From Bryobacterales bacterium (lineage in GTDB: Bacteria > Acidobacteriota > Terriglobia > Bryobacterales > Bryobacteraceae), in contig JANXQZ010000168.1 in the NCBI GenBank assembly GCA_025353235.1, positions 1-14,482 of the forward strand: a DNA stretch of 14,482 bases, given 5' to 3'. A program made the position numbers and the translations under genes. The stretch's first letter is position 1. Every line of letters begins with the position of its first letter. Positions 5,823 through 13,547 of the stretch are shown here, piece after piece. Below the pieces are notes generated by a model. That model had not been told where the DNA came from. It made no database searches and was given only the letters and a program-made list of their open reading frames with translations.

Positions 5823-7432
5823 AGTGTTTCCAAAACCAGATGTTCGCGATGACCCTTCGCCATGGCTGCTTCCAGAGCCAGCGTCAAGACACGCCTCGTG
5901 GCCAGCGGGTCGATGATGGCATCCACGTGGCCACTTGCCGCCGCATGATGCGAATCGAGCCATCGGTCATAATCGGCTCGCGTCTTATCTATGCGTCGCT
6001 GCAATTCTTCTGGCACCGGCTGTCCTTCCGCTTTCAGCTTGTCCAGCTCCGGGCCATGCACCGCTAGCACTGCCGAATCCCCTTCCATAACTCCAATCCG
6101 CGCAGTGGGCCAAGCGAATGCGAAATGGGGATCGAAGCCTTGGCCCGCCATGGCGTAGTAACCTGCCCCGCTGGCGTGGTTAAGCGTCAGGATGAGCTTC
6201 GGCACGGTGGCGCAGGCCATCGCCTCCACCATTTCGGCTCCGGCCCGAATGATGCCGCCGCGCTCGGACTCCACTCCCACCATAAAGCCGGACACATCTT
6301 GAAAATAGATCAGCGGCACGCCGTTTCGTTCCGCATTCTCCACGAAATAGGCAACCTTGCGGGCCGACTCGGTGTAAACGATTCCGCCGATTCGCGGTCC
6401 ACTCTCCGTCTTTAGAAACCCCCGCCGATTGGCAATGAGCGCGATCGAGCGTCCGGACAAACTTGCGTGCGCGCACAGCATCTCGGGCGCGTGGTGGGGT
6501 TGAAATTCCAGGTAGGGTTCGGCATCCACGATGCGCGCGACCACCTCTTCCATGTTGTAGGGCAAACGATGATCGGCCGGCATGAGGTCGTAAAGCCCAT
6601 CGGCGGACTTCGCAGGCGCCGTTCCTTTCGGATTCGAATTTGGCGCCGGCATTTCAGCGAAACGTTGGCGGATCATCGCGAGACACGAGGCGTCGTCCTT
6701 GGCCATGAAGTGGGCCACTCCGCTGGCTGTCGTGTGCATGTGCGCGCCGCCCAAAGACTCCGCATCAACGGTCTGCCCAACTGCGCCCTTCACAAGATTC
6801 GGGCCGCCCAGCCCCATGAAGCTGGTATTCTCCACCATGAAGATTACATCGCTGAGCGCCGGAAGATAGGCACCGCCTGCGATGCAGGGTCCCATCACCG
6901 CAGCGATCTGGGGCACGTGCAACTTTCGCCGCATCAGCGAGTTGTAGTAGAAGATGCGCGCAGCCCCGTACTGGCCTGGAAAGATTCCATCCTGATAAGG
7001 CAGATTGACGCCGGCCGAATCCACCAGATAGACGATGGGCGTGCGATTTCGCATGGCGATTTCCTGCGCTCGCAGGATTTTGGTGATGGTCTCGGGCCAC
7101 CATGCGCCAGCCTTCACCGTTGCATCGTTCGCTACGACAACGGCGTAACGTCCCTCAATCTTGGCTAAGCCAATGACCACGCCCGCGCCAGGGGCCTGTC
7201 CATCGTATTTGTCATGAGCGATGAGGAGGCCGATCTCGACGAACATCGAACCTGCATCGATCAGTTTCGCGATGCGTTCACGGGCGGTCAGCTTTCCATC
7301 GCGATGCTGCTTGTCAATTTTCTTGGGTCCGCCGCCCATGCGCAAGCGCTCTTCGAGTGACTGGAGGTCCTCAACCAACTGCCTCATGCGACTGGTTGAT
7401 GCAGCGGTATTCACGCCTCTACGATCCCTCAT
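5819..7432 (-). CDS. Acyl-CoA carboxylase, carboxyltransferase (beta) subunit
   Basis: A 537-aa biotin-dependent carboxyltransferase of the PccB/MccB family, which moves the carboxyl group from carboxybiotin to an acyl-CoA. Two crotonase-like halves are visible. The N-terminal half has YLVDSAGVNLPYQDG, MGPCIAGGAYLPALSD (oxyanion-type GGAY at 186-189) and FMGLGGPNLVKGAVGQ. The C-terminal half has IYFQDVSGFMVGVESE and LNHASGAGYYAM (422-428). The DSxGxNLP and GGPxLVKxAxG patterns are closest to methylcrotonyl-CoA carboxylase beta, but the substrate stays open. No biotin carboxylase or biotin carrier gene is nearby. The ATG at 7432 overlaps glpK by 14 nt. GTG 7414, 4 nt after the glpK stop with GAGGG upstream, is a good alternative start. 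It converges on hepT with interlocked stops. Confidence 0.92.
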   Translation of the reverse strand: MRDRRGVNTAASTSRMRQLVEDLQSLEERLRMGGGPKKIDKQHRDGKLTARERIAKLIDAGSMFVEIGLLIAHDKYDGQAPGAGVVIGLAKIEGRYAVVVANDATVKAGAWWPETITKILRAQEIAMRNRTPIVYLVDSAGVNLPYQDGIFPGQYGAARIFYYNSLMRRKLHVPQIAAVMGPCIAGGAYLPALSDVIFMVENTSFMGLGGPNLVKGAVGQTVDAESLGGAHMHTTASGVAHFMAKDDASCLAMIRQRFAEMPAPNSNPKGTAPAKSADGLYDLMPADHRLPYNMEEVVARIVDAEPYLEFQPHHAPEMLCAHASLSGRSIALIANRRGFLKTESGPRIGGIVYTESARKVAYFVENAERNGVPLIYFQDVSGFMVGVESERGGIIRAGAEMVEAMACATVPKLILTLNHASGAGYYAMAGQGFDPHFAFAWPTARIGVMEGDSAVLAVHGPELDKLKAEGQPVPEELQRRIDKTRADYDRWLDSHHAAASGHVDAIIDPLATRRVLTLALEAAMAKGHREHLVLETL

Positions 7433-8906
7433 AGCGGCAACGAGCCACGGCGCGCTTCCAGCCTGACCAGAGATCGTCGCGCTTCACAGCGCTCATCGCG
7501 GGCTCGAAGACGCGTTCCGCTTGCCAGAATTGCTCAATCTCATCTAGGCTCTTGAAGAACCCAGTCGCGAGCCCTGCCAAGTACGCTGCGCCTAGCGCAG
7601 TAGTCTCCACATCGACTGGCCGCACGATGCGCTTGCCCAAAATGTCAGCTTGAAACTGCAGGAGAAAGTTGTTGGCAGACGCGCCGCCATCCACTCGAAG
7701 CTCTTTCAAAGGTTCGCCGCTATCCGCTTCCATGGCTTCGATCAGTTCCCGCACTTGGTATGCGATTCCTTCGAGCGTGGCGCGGACGATCTCGGCACGC
7801 CCGGTCCCCTGCGTGATGCCGCTGAGCATGCCTCGAGCTTGCGAATCCCAATGCGGCGATCCCAATCCGACAAAAGCCGGCACCAAGTACACCCCGCCGG
7901 TATTCTCAACGGACCCTGCGATCTGCTCCGACTCCGCCGCGTTTTTCAGGATGCCTAGTTTATCGCGCAGCCATTGAACCGCCGCCCCCCCTATAAAGAT
8001 GCTGCCCTCCACCGCAAACTGAGCGTCTTTGCCGGTGGAGGCTGCCCGCGTGCTCAAAAGCTTATGCCTCGATACCGGCTGGCGGCTTCCCGTATTGAGA
8101 AGAGCGAAACAACCCGTGCCATAAGTGTTTTTCGACAAGCCCGGGCGAAAACACGCTTGGCCAAAAAGAGCAGCCTGCTGATCGCCCGCGATACCCGCGA
8201 TGGGAATCTCTGCTCCGAGATGTTCCGCCACGGCTACGCCGGCGACAGCGCTGGACGGGAATATGCGAGGAAGCATCGCTTGAGGCACGCCGAAGATGCG
8301 AAGCAATTCGTCATCCCATTCGCCAAGCCCTATATCCATCAGCATGGTTCGCGAGGCGTTGGAATAATCGGTGACATGCGCCGCGCCGTTGGTCAGCTTC
8401 CAGATGAGCCACGTGTCCACGGTTCCGAAAAGCAATTCGCCGTCATGCGCTTTCTGTTTCGCGTCCGGGACGTTTTCGAGAATCCAGCGGATCTTGCTTG
8501 CGGAGAAGTATGCATCTATCACGAGGCCCGTCTTGCGGGTGATCACGGAAGCGGCGCTCGAGGCACTCAGACTTGCGCAGAAATCGGCTGTCCGGCGGCA
8601 CTGCCAAACGATCGCGGGTGAGACTGCCTGGCCTGTCTTGCGGTCCCACACAATCGTGGTCTCGCGCTGATTGGTGATCCCGATGGCTGCGATGGAAGCG
8701 GCGGACGTCTTTGCGGATTCGAGAGTCCGGCGAGTAGCGTCCAATTGCGCGCGCCAAATTTCTTCGGGATCTTGTTCTACCCAGCCTGGCTTCGGATACT
8801 TGCTGGCGAACGACGCCGACTCCATGGCCGTTCGGCGGCCTTTGTCATCGTAAAGCGCGGCCCGGGCGCTGGTGGTTCCTTCATCCAAGGACAAGATGAA
8901 ACGCAT
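7419..8906 (-). CDS. glpK: Glycerol kinase
   Basis: A 495-aa FGGY-family kinase that phosphorylates glycerol to glycerol 3-phosphate with ATP. Motifs in order: DEGTTSARA near the N-terminus (residues 8-16), GITNQRETTIVWDRKTG, the PAIVWQCRRT segment, GTVDTWLIWKLT, GIAGDQQAALFGQ, the YGTGCF phosphate loop, DGGASANNFLLQFQADIL, and TALGAAYLAGLATG. These are complete and specific for GlpK. The frame is open to 8948, but that would reach into the divergent gene. ATG 8906 gives MRFILSLDEGTTS, the family's usual N-terminus. No ribosome-binding site is present; instead TATAAT lies 6 nt before the ATG, suggesting a leaderless message. Its 3' end overlaps the carboxyltransferase start if ATG 7432 is used. 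No glpF or glpD is adjacent. Confidence 0.95.
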   Translation of the reverse strand: MRFILSLDEGTTSARAALYDDKGRRTAMESASFASKYPKPGWVEQDPEEIWRAQLDATRRTLESAKTSAASIAAIGITNQRETTIVWDRKTGQAVSPAIVWQCRRTADFCASLSASSAASVITRKTGLVIDAYFSASKIRWILENVPDAKQKAHDGELLFGTVDTWLIWKLTNGAAHVTDYSNASRTMLMDIGLGEWDDELLRIFGVPQAMLPRIFPSSAVAGVAVAEHLGAEIPIAGIAGDQQAALFGQACFRPGLSKNTYGTGCFALLNTGSRQPVSRHKLLSTRAASTGKDAQFAVEGSIFIGGAAVQWLRDKLGILKNAAESEQIAGSVENTGGVYLVPAFVGLGSPHWDSQARGMLSGITQGTGRAEIVRATLEGIAYQVRELIEAMEADSGEPLKELRVDGGASANNFLLQFQADILGKRIVRPVDVETTALGAAYLAGLATGFFKSLDEIEQFWQAERVFEPAMSAVKRDDLWSGWKRAVARCRYEGS

Positions 8907-8912
8907 TCTGGC

Positions 8913-8920
8913 ATTATAGT
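8913..8920. promoter_or_regulatory. Overlapping bidirectional -10 between glpK and the unknown gene
   Basis: ATTATAGT holds TATAAT on the - strand (8918-8913), 6 nt before the glpK ATG. It also holds TATAGT on the + strand (8915-8920), 6 nt before the ATG at 8927. The whole intergenic gap is 20 nt and neither gene has a Shine-Dalgarno sequence. Both messages would therefore start at or next to their ATG. No convincing -35 was found on either side. Confidence 0.5.
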
Positions 8921-8926
8921 ATTGAC

Positions 8927-9373
8927 ATGTTCTTTCGCCGTAAAACACCTCACCTCAATACATTCCAGGAATGGATCGACGCATTGAAGCCTTATAGCAT
9001 TACGACCCAAAGCGAGGGGAGCGGAAGGGTGCGAGTGAGCCGTAACGGGATCGGCGCGATCGTGAAGGATATCGTCGGCGGTAGGCCAGAGGTGGAGAAA
9101 GCGGGCTGGATTATGGGGAGCGAAGTCGGCGAACTCGTAAATGGCGGTTATCAGCAGTTCTGGCTCACGCCTGCCAAGAAACGCGCCCCTGCATTGGCGT
9201 CACAGTTGAAGGAACTCCACGCGTTCGAGGAAGACCTGAAGGAAGGGCTGGGACTCTTAAGCCTCTATAACACCAGCCTGGGCACGGTTTCTGCGGCGCA
9301 CATGTACGATCGCGTAGAGCGGCGCGACTCGGAGCACAAGCCCAAGCCTTGGGAAGTTCGCTTGGCCAAGTAA
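8927..9373 (+). CDS. Hypothetical protein, 148 aa
   Basis: I do not recognise the family. The protein is soluble, with no signal peptide or membrane segment. It starts basic (MFFRRKTPHLNTFQEW), has a central glycine-rich part (GRVRVSRNGIGAIVKDIVGG) and a helical, charged second half (LKELHAFEEDLKEGLGLLSLYN), and ends in a very charged tail with VERRDSEHKPKPWEVRLAK. It has a coding-like composition, a clean ATG directly behind a likely -10, and a stop 1 nt short of the convergent phoU, so a real gene is likely. It is divergent from glpK, but no functional link can be drawn from the sequence. Confidence 0.8.
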   Translation: MFFRRKTPHLNTFQEWIDALKPYSITTQSEGSGRVRVSRNGIGAIVKDIVGGRPEVEKAGWIMGSEVGELVNGGYQQFWLTPAKKRAPALASQLKELHAFEEDLKEGLGLLSLYNTSLGTVSAAHMYDRVERRDSEHKPKPWEVRLAK

Positions 9374-9374
9374 T

Positions 9375-10028
9375 CTATCTGGCTTCGTTGTGGTGCCGGA
9401 CGTCGATGCCCTTCACGAGGAAGATTACGTCCTCGGCAATGTTGGTGGCATGGTCAGCGATGCGCTCCAGATTGCGGGCTATAAACATATACATTAGACC
9501 TCGTCGAACCAGTCCCGGGTCACTTTCCATACGCTCTGACAAGTCTTCGTAGATTTGATTGCGGACCCGGTCCACTTCGTCATCCGCGACCAGAACGCTG
9601 CGCGCCAAGTCTTCGTCGCGCGTCGTAAAGGCCGTGATGCAACGCTGAACCATGCTCTCCACCAAATCGGAGATAACGGGGATGGGAACAATGATCGGCG
9701 GCTGCACGATCAGCGATAAGGCTCGCCGGGCGGTGTTCACTGACAGGTCGCCCATGCGTTCCAGGTCCGTGTTGATCTTCAGAGCGGCGATAATCAGGCG
9801 CATGTCGGAGGCGACCGGCTGATTGAGCGTTACAAGACTGGTGGCGAGCTCGTCGATGTTGATCTCCGCTTGATTCACCAGAGCTTCGTCGCGGAAGACC
9901 TGATCGGCTAGATCTGCATTCCGTTGCACCAGACAGCCGACGCTGCGATGGATGGAAGACTTAACAAGATCGCCCATTTGAACGATCTCGTGCTGCAATT
10001 GATCCAGGTCTGAAAAGAAGCGGCGCAT
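9375..10028 (-). CDS. phoU: Phosphate signalling/transport regulator PhoU
   Basis: A 217-aa all-helical protein made of two PhoU repeats. The two metal-binding motifs are NTDLERMGDLSVNTAR in the first half and ARNLERIADHATNIAEDV in the second, both with the E-x-x-x-D core. The N-terminus FFSDLDQLQHEIVQMGDLV is typical of the family. PhoU restrains the PhoR kinase and the Pst phosphate transporter when phosphate is plentiful. The length is standard and the sequence complete. No pst or phoBR genes lie in the window, so this copy is either the last gene of an operon started elsewhere or stands alone. The ATG has only a weak GAAAG upstream. It converges with the 148-aa gene with a 1-nt gap. Confidence 0.95.
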   Translation of the reverse strand: MRRFFSDLDQLQHEIVQMGDLVKSSIHRSVGCLVQRNADLADQVFRDEALVNQAEINIDELATSLVTLNQPVASDMRLIIAALKINTDLERMGDLSVNTARRALSLIVQPPIIVPIPVISDLVESMVQRCITAFTTRDEDLARSVLVADDEVDRVRNQIYEDLSERMESDPGLVRRGLMYMFIARNLERIADHATNIAEDVIFLVKGIDVRHHNEAR

Positions 10029-10051
10029 AATCTTTCAGTGTATCCGCGGGC

Positions 10052-10082
10052 GAAGTACTGATGCCTATGGCGTTGGTACTTC
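10052..10082. repeat. Interrupted dyad upstream of phoU
   Basis: GAAGTAC (10052-10058) and GTACTTC (10076-10082) are perfect inverted 7-mers. Inside them GCC-TAT-GGC forms a second short stem, separated by symmetric 4-nt gaps. The dyad lies in the 111-nt gap between the divergent phoU and the 96-aa membrane gene, so it could be an operator or an RNA hairpin in the phoU leader. No known box was recognised. Confidence 0.4.
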
Positions 10083-10139
10083 CCCGTTCGTAAGTTAGGG
10101 CACTTTGCTGTAAGTTGTCTAAGAGAGCACAGAATCCCA

Positions 10140-10430
10140 ATGAACCAGCTACTGTTGCAATATTCCTATTTACAAGTGCTTGATTTTCTTACTACGGTTG
10201 CGTTCCTGGTTTATGGCGTACAAGAGGCCAATCCAATCGTGCGATTGGCCATGGCGGTTTTCCCCAGTGTGGTGTTGGGCTTGGTTGCGGTCAAGGCGGC
10301 TGGATTGCTGCTCGGTTTATATTGCTGGCGGGTTGGCAAGCAGCGGCTGTTGGCAAGAATTAACGTGCTGTTCGCGCTCGTGATCGCATGGAATTTGTTG
10401 GCTATGATCGTTGCATCTGTGAAGACTTAA
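10140..10430 (+). CDS. Small membrane protein, DUF5658-like
   Basis: A 96-aa hydrophobic protein with about three membrane helices (roughly residues 10-30, 38-62 and 72-94) and a short basic loop (RVGKQRLLAR) between the second and third. The segment LDFLTTVAFLVYGVQEANPIV, a helix containing an aspartate followed by EANP, matches what I recall of the DUF5658 family, whose function is unknown. There is no clear ribosome-binding site before the ATG. It is followed after 27 nt by another small gene in the same direction and then the pyr genes, so it may be the first gene of that transcript. Confidence 0.75.
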   Translation: MNQLLLQYSYLQVLDFLTTVAFLVYGVQEANPIVRLAMAVFPSVVLGLVAVKAAGLLLGLYCWRVGKQRLLARINVLFALVIAWNLLAMIVASVKT

Positions 10431-10457
10431 CGCAAGTTACCATGATGGAGTATCGCC

Positions 10458-10772
10458 ATGCTCCGCCGAACGCTTGCCTACTTCCTCTGTTCAAGTTTGG
10501 TCACCGTCGCTCAGCAGCGCCCCGACCTGCCCAAGTCCGAACCCGAACCTGACGTCCGCCTTCCCAATGGCAAACTGCAGCGCGATGAGATTCTAAAAGC
10601 CGAGCATGATAAGTCCCTCCAGGACGCGGCGGAACTGGTAAGGCTTTCCGAGGAGTTGAAACAGGACCTCGAGAAAGCCGGTTCGTTCGTCGTATCCATA
10701 CAGACCATTAAGAAGACCGAGGAGATCGAGAAGCTCTCCAAGCGTATCCGAAGCAGGCTAAAACGCTCTTGA
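10458..10772 (+). CDS. Predicted exported small protein, unknown function
   Basis: A 104-aa protein with a likely Sec signal: a basic start MLRRT, the hydrophobic stretch LAYFLCSSLVTVA, then QQ, which suggests cleavage around residues 18-19. No lipobox fits the cysteine. The mature part has a proline-rich opening (RPDLPKSEPEPDVRLPNGK) followed by a long charged helix (LQDAAELVRLSEELKQDLEK and KKTEEIEKLSKRIRSRLKRS) that could form a coiled coil. TGGAG 7 nt before the ATG supports the start. The stop codon lies in the loop of the hairpin in front of pyrR, so its translation may influence pyrR. I do not recognise a domain. Confidence 0.75.
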   Translation: MLRRTLAYFLCSSLVTVAQQRPDLPKSEPEPDVRLPNGKLQRDEILKAEHDKSLQDAAELVRLSEELKQDLEKAGSFVVSIQTIKKTEEIEKLSKRIRSRLKRS

Positions 10773-10797
10773 TGTGATACCCTGGGGAGCGTTTAGC
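10757..10797 (+). promoter_or_regulatory. Hairpin sequestering the pyrR ribosome-binding site
   Basis: GCTAAAACGCTC (10757-10768) pairs with GAGCGTTTAGC (10787-10797): 11 base pairs with one bulged A and an 18-nt loop. The 3' arm and the adjoining loop contain the pyrR Shine-Dalgarno GGGGAG (10784-10789), and the start ATG is at 10800. The upstream gene's stop (10770-10772) is in the loop, so ribosomes finishing that gene would open the 5' arm. No U-tract follows, so it is not an intrinsic terminator. I cannot match the loop to the known PyrR binding consensus. Confidence 0.5.
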
Positions 10798-10799
10798 TA

Positions 10800-11351
10800 A
10801 TGCCTGTCACTCGCGAAAAAATTCAGCTCATGAGCGCGTCCGAAATCGACCGGACGCTGGTCCGTCTAGCGCACGAAATTCTCGAAAAGACTGAGGACCT
10901 CAGCCGACTTGCCTTCATCGGAATCCGCCGCCGAGGAGTGCCTCTGGCCATCCGATTGGCCCAAAAAATCAAGAGCCTCGAAAATTTGGATATACCTGTC
11001 GGTATTCTCGATATCACTCTTTATCGGGACGATCTGTCCACCATTGCGGAGAAGCCAGTCCATAACTCGACTGACATTCAATTTCCCGTCACAGGCAAAG
11101 ACGTCATTCTGATGGACGACGTGCTGTACACTGGGCGCACCATTCGTTCCGCCCTCGATGCGCTGTTCGATCTCGGCCGTCCGGCTCGTATCCAGTTGCT
11201 TGTTCTTATCGATCGCGGCCACCGCGAATTGCCAATCGAAGCGAAATATGTGGGCCGCATGGTGCAGACCAGCGGACGCGAGATCGTGGAAGTGAAATTT
11301 ATGGAAGTGGATTCGATCGAAAAAGTGCTGCTGGTGGAACGGCTCGATTAG
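10800..11351 (+). CDS. pyrR: Bifunctional pyr operon regulator / uracil phosphoribosyltransferase PyrR
   Basis: A 183-aa type I phosphoribosyltransferase. The PRPP-binding loop is VILMDDVLYTGRT (103-115), and the N-terminal FIGIRRRGVPLA and ITLYRDDLS segments are typical of PyrR. PyrR binds pyr mRNA when UMP/UTP is high and lowers expression of the pyrimidine genes; most members also make UMP from uracil and PRPP. It leads pyrB and pyrC here, the classic arrangement. GGGGAG lies 10 nt before the ATG. The start region is enclosed by a strong hairpin that could be the control point. The pyrB start follows the stop by 10 nt. Confidence 0.95.
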   Translation: MPVTREKIQLMSASEIDRTLVRLAHEILEKTEDLSRLAFIGIRRRGVPLAIRLAQKIKSLENLDIPVGILDITLYRDDLSTIAEKPVHNSTDIQFPVTGKDVILMDDVLYTGRTIRSALDALFDLGRPARIQLLVLIDRGHRELPIEAKYVGRMVQTSGREIVEVKFMEVDSIEKVLLVERLD

Positions 11352-11361
11352 AGCGCCCGAC

Positions 11362-12285
11362 ATGGCCGGCCTGCTCGGAATTGAACGCCTGGAACGCCCG
11401 GAGATCGAAGAAATCCTGGATCGAGCTAAGGATTTTCAGCCGGTCCAGAACGAAAGTTTTAAACGTCTCGACCTTTTGCGTGGACGCATGGTGGTGAACC
11501 TCTTCTTCGAGGCTTCCACCCGCACGCGGACCAGCTTTGAGATTGCCGCTAAGCGGCTGGGCGCTGACGCAATCTCGATCACTGCTTCCGGATCGAGCGT
11601 GTCCAAAGGCGAGTCGCTTGTGGACACCTTGAACACGCTGGCTGCCATGCGACCGGACGCCATCATCATGCGCCACTCAGCTTCCGGCGCTCCTCATTTC
11701 CTGGCCCGCTATTTGCCCACTCCGATCGTCAACGCGGGCGACGGGACGCATGAGCATCCGACGCAGGCATTGCTGGATGCTCGCACGATTCTCGATCGCC
11801 GGCCGACACTCGAAGGCTTGCGCGTCACGATTATTGGCGACATCGCGCACAGCCGCGTAGCTCGATCCAACTTGTATTTGCTCTCCAAGTTCGGGGCGCG
11901 TGTAGTGCTCTGCGGTCCAGCGTCCCTGCTGCCCTCCGAGCTTTCGCAACTTGCTCCCGGCATTGAGTTGACCACCGACATGCGGCAGGCGATTCGGGGT
12001 TCCGACGTAATCATGATGTTGAGAGTTCAATTGGAAAGGCAGCACGAATCGGCGTTTCCAGCGAGCGAATACTTCAGGTTTTACGGGCTGCGGCTGGAGC
12101 ACATTGGCTTGGCTAAGCCCGACGTGATCGTAATGCATCCAGGGCCGATCAATCGCGGGCGCGAGATCTCGTCGGAAGTGGCGGACTCGCAAAGATCCGT
12201 GATTCTCAATCAAGTGGAAAACGGGATCGCGGTACGCATGGCAGTGCTTGAGCGTGTCCTGACCCGAACATGTCGAAACTCCTGA
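11362..12285 (+). CDS. pyrB: Aspartate carbamoyltransferase, catalytic subunit
   Basis: A 307-aa enzyme joining carbamoyl phosphate and aspartate, the first committed step of pyrimidine synthesis. The carbamoyl-phosphate loop is [13 protein letters not shown] with STRTRTS at 52-58. SKGES (81-85) carries the lysine reaching in from the neighbouring subunit. [14 protein letters not shown] (HPTQ 132-135) and [10 protein letters not shown] (HPGPINRG 259-266) complete the active site. The length is standard. No regulatory pyrI gene follows, as expected for ATCases that pair with pyrC. Its last codons overlap the pyrC start by 16 nt, indicating coupled translation. There is no strong ribosome-binding site before the ATG. 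Confidence 0.96.
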   Translation: MAGLLGIERLERPEIEEILDRAKDFQPVQNESFKRLDLLRGRMVVNLFFEASTRTRTSFEIAAKRLGADAISITASGSSVSKGESLVDTLNTLAAMRPDAIIMRHSASGAPHFLARYLPTPIVNAGDGTHEHPTQALLDARTILDRRPTLEGLRVTIIGDIAHSRVARSNLYLLSKFGARVVLCGPASLLPSELSQLAPGIELTTDMRQAIRGSDVIMMLRVQLERQHESAFPASEYFRFYGLRLEHIGLAKPDVIVMHPGPINRGREISSEVADSQRSVILNQVENGIAVRMAVLERVLTRTCRNS

Positions 12286-13547
12286 TCAAAAACGGTCGCG
12301 TTCTGGATCCGGCAAGCGGGCTAGACGCGGTGCTTCAAATCGCCATGGAAGATGGCAAGTTCACAGCAATTGGCGAGATGCTCGACCTGCCCGGTGCCGA
12401 AGTCTTCGATGCGTCGGGGATGATTGTCGCGCCCGGCTTCATCGACATGCACGTCCATCTTCGCGAACCCGGTTTCGAGTACGCCGAGACCATCGAATCG
12501 GGCGCCAAAGCGGCGGCCGCTGGCGGATTTACGACAATTTGCTGCATGCCGAACACGCTTCCCGTGAACGACAACCCTACCGTAACCAGCTATATCATCG
12601 AGCGGGCGAATCGTCATGCGGTGGTCAACGTTCTTCCGATTGGCGCGATCACCAAGGGCAGTGCGGGTGAAGAACTGGCAGCGATCGGATCCATGGTGCA
12701 GGCCGGAATCGTCGCGATCTCCGACGATGGACGCCCGGTGATGAACGCGCGCGTGATGCGTAGGGCCATGGAGACCGCGAAGTCGTTTGGCATCCCCGTG
12801 ATCGATCACTGCGAAGACCTGCATCTCAGCTCCGGCGGGGACATGCATGAGGGCGTTCAGAGCGTTCGATTCGGCCTGCGGGGTATTCCATCGGCCTCTG
12901 AAGATGTGATGGTGGCGCGTGATATTCTACTCGCCGAGTTAACCGGCGCAAGATTCCATGTGGCCCACATTTCGGCTCGCCACTCCGTAGAGATGGTGGC
13001 GTTTGCGAAGTCGCGCGGCTTGTCGGTCACGTGCGAGACCACGCCGCACCACTTCGCTCTGACCGATGTGGACGTTCTGGAGTATGACAGCAACTACAAG
13101 ATGAAGCCTCCGCTGCGATCCGCTCACGATATCGACGCTGTGCTACGCGGACTGACCAACGGAACCATTGACGCGATCGCGACTGACCACGCGCCGCATG
13201 CCGGAAGCGAGAAGATGCAGGAGTTCGAAAAATGCCCGTTCGGCATTATCGGTCTTGAAACCGCGCTCGGCTTGACGCTTGAGAAGCTGGTTCATTCGGG
13301 GAGGATTACCGTGGGGAGCATGGTGGAACTGTTCACCACGGGGCCTGCCAGCGTTCTACAACTCCAGGCTGGGCGCATTGCTGTGGGCCGCCCTGCTGAC
13401 CTCACGATATTCGATACGGATCGCGAATGGACTTATGACGTTAACCGATCCTGTTCGAAAAGCCGCAATTCCCCATTCGACGGCCATGTGTTTCGCGGTG
13501 GGCCGGTCGCAACTGTGGTGGGCGGAAAGATCGTATGGCAGGTCTGA
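12270..13547 (+). CDS. pyrC: Dihydroorotase (class I, PyrC)
   Basis: A 425-aa amidohydrolase that closes carbamoyl aspartate to dihydroorotate. Metal ligands are seen in [10 protein letters not shown] (H61, H63), SDDGRPV (D152, the class I bridging aspartate), HCED (H180), HVAHIS (H233) and ATDHAPH (D306). [10 protein letters not shown] near 275-284 is the substrate-loop motif. The complete ligand set argues for an active enzyme rather than the inactive dihydroorotase-like partner seen beside some ATCases. It overlaps pyrB by 16 nt. The TGA directly touches the stop of the remnant on the other strand, forming TGATCA. Confidence 0.96.
   Translation: MSKLLIKNGRVLDPASGLDAVLQIAMEDGKFTAIGEMLDLPGAEVFDASGMIVAPGFIDMHVHLREPGFEYAETIESGAKAAAAGGFTTICCMPNTLPVNDNPTVTSYIIERANRHAVVNVLPIGAITKGSAGEELAAIGSMVQAGIVAISDDGRPVMNARVMRRAMETAKSFGIPVIDHCEDLHLSSGGDMHEGVQSVRFGLRGIPSASEDVMVARDILLAELTGARFHVAHISARHSVEMVAFAKSRGLSVTCETTPHHFALTDVDVLEYDSNYKMKPPLRSAHDIDAVLRGLTNGTIDAIATDHAPHAGSEKMQEFEKCPFGIIGLETALGLTLEKLVHSGRITVGSMVELFTTGPASVLQLQAGRIAVGRPADLTIFDTDREWTYDVNRSCSKSRNSPFDGHVFRGGPVATVVGGKIVWQV

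Noticed and set aside
6467..7168. 233-aa open frame on the + strand opposite the carboxyltransferase gene
   Set aside because: It lies wholly antisense to a clearly recognised gene, has a low-complexity His/Arg-rich sequence and no family signature; typical of GC-rich shadow frames.
7974..8621. 215-aa open frame on the + strand opposite glpK
   Set aside because: Antisense to conserved glycerol kinase motifs, with no ribosome-binding site or recognisable domain.
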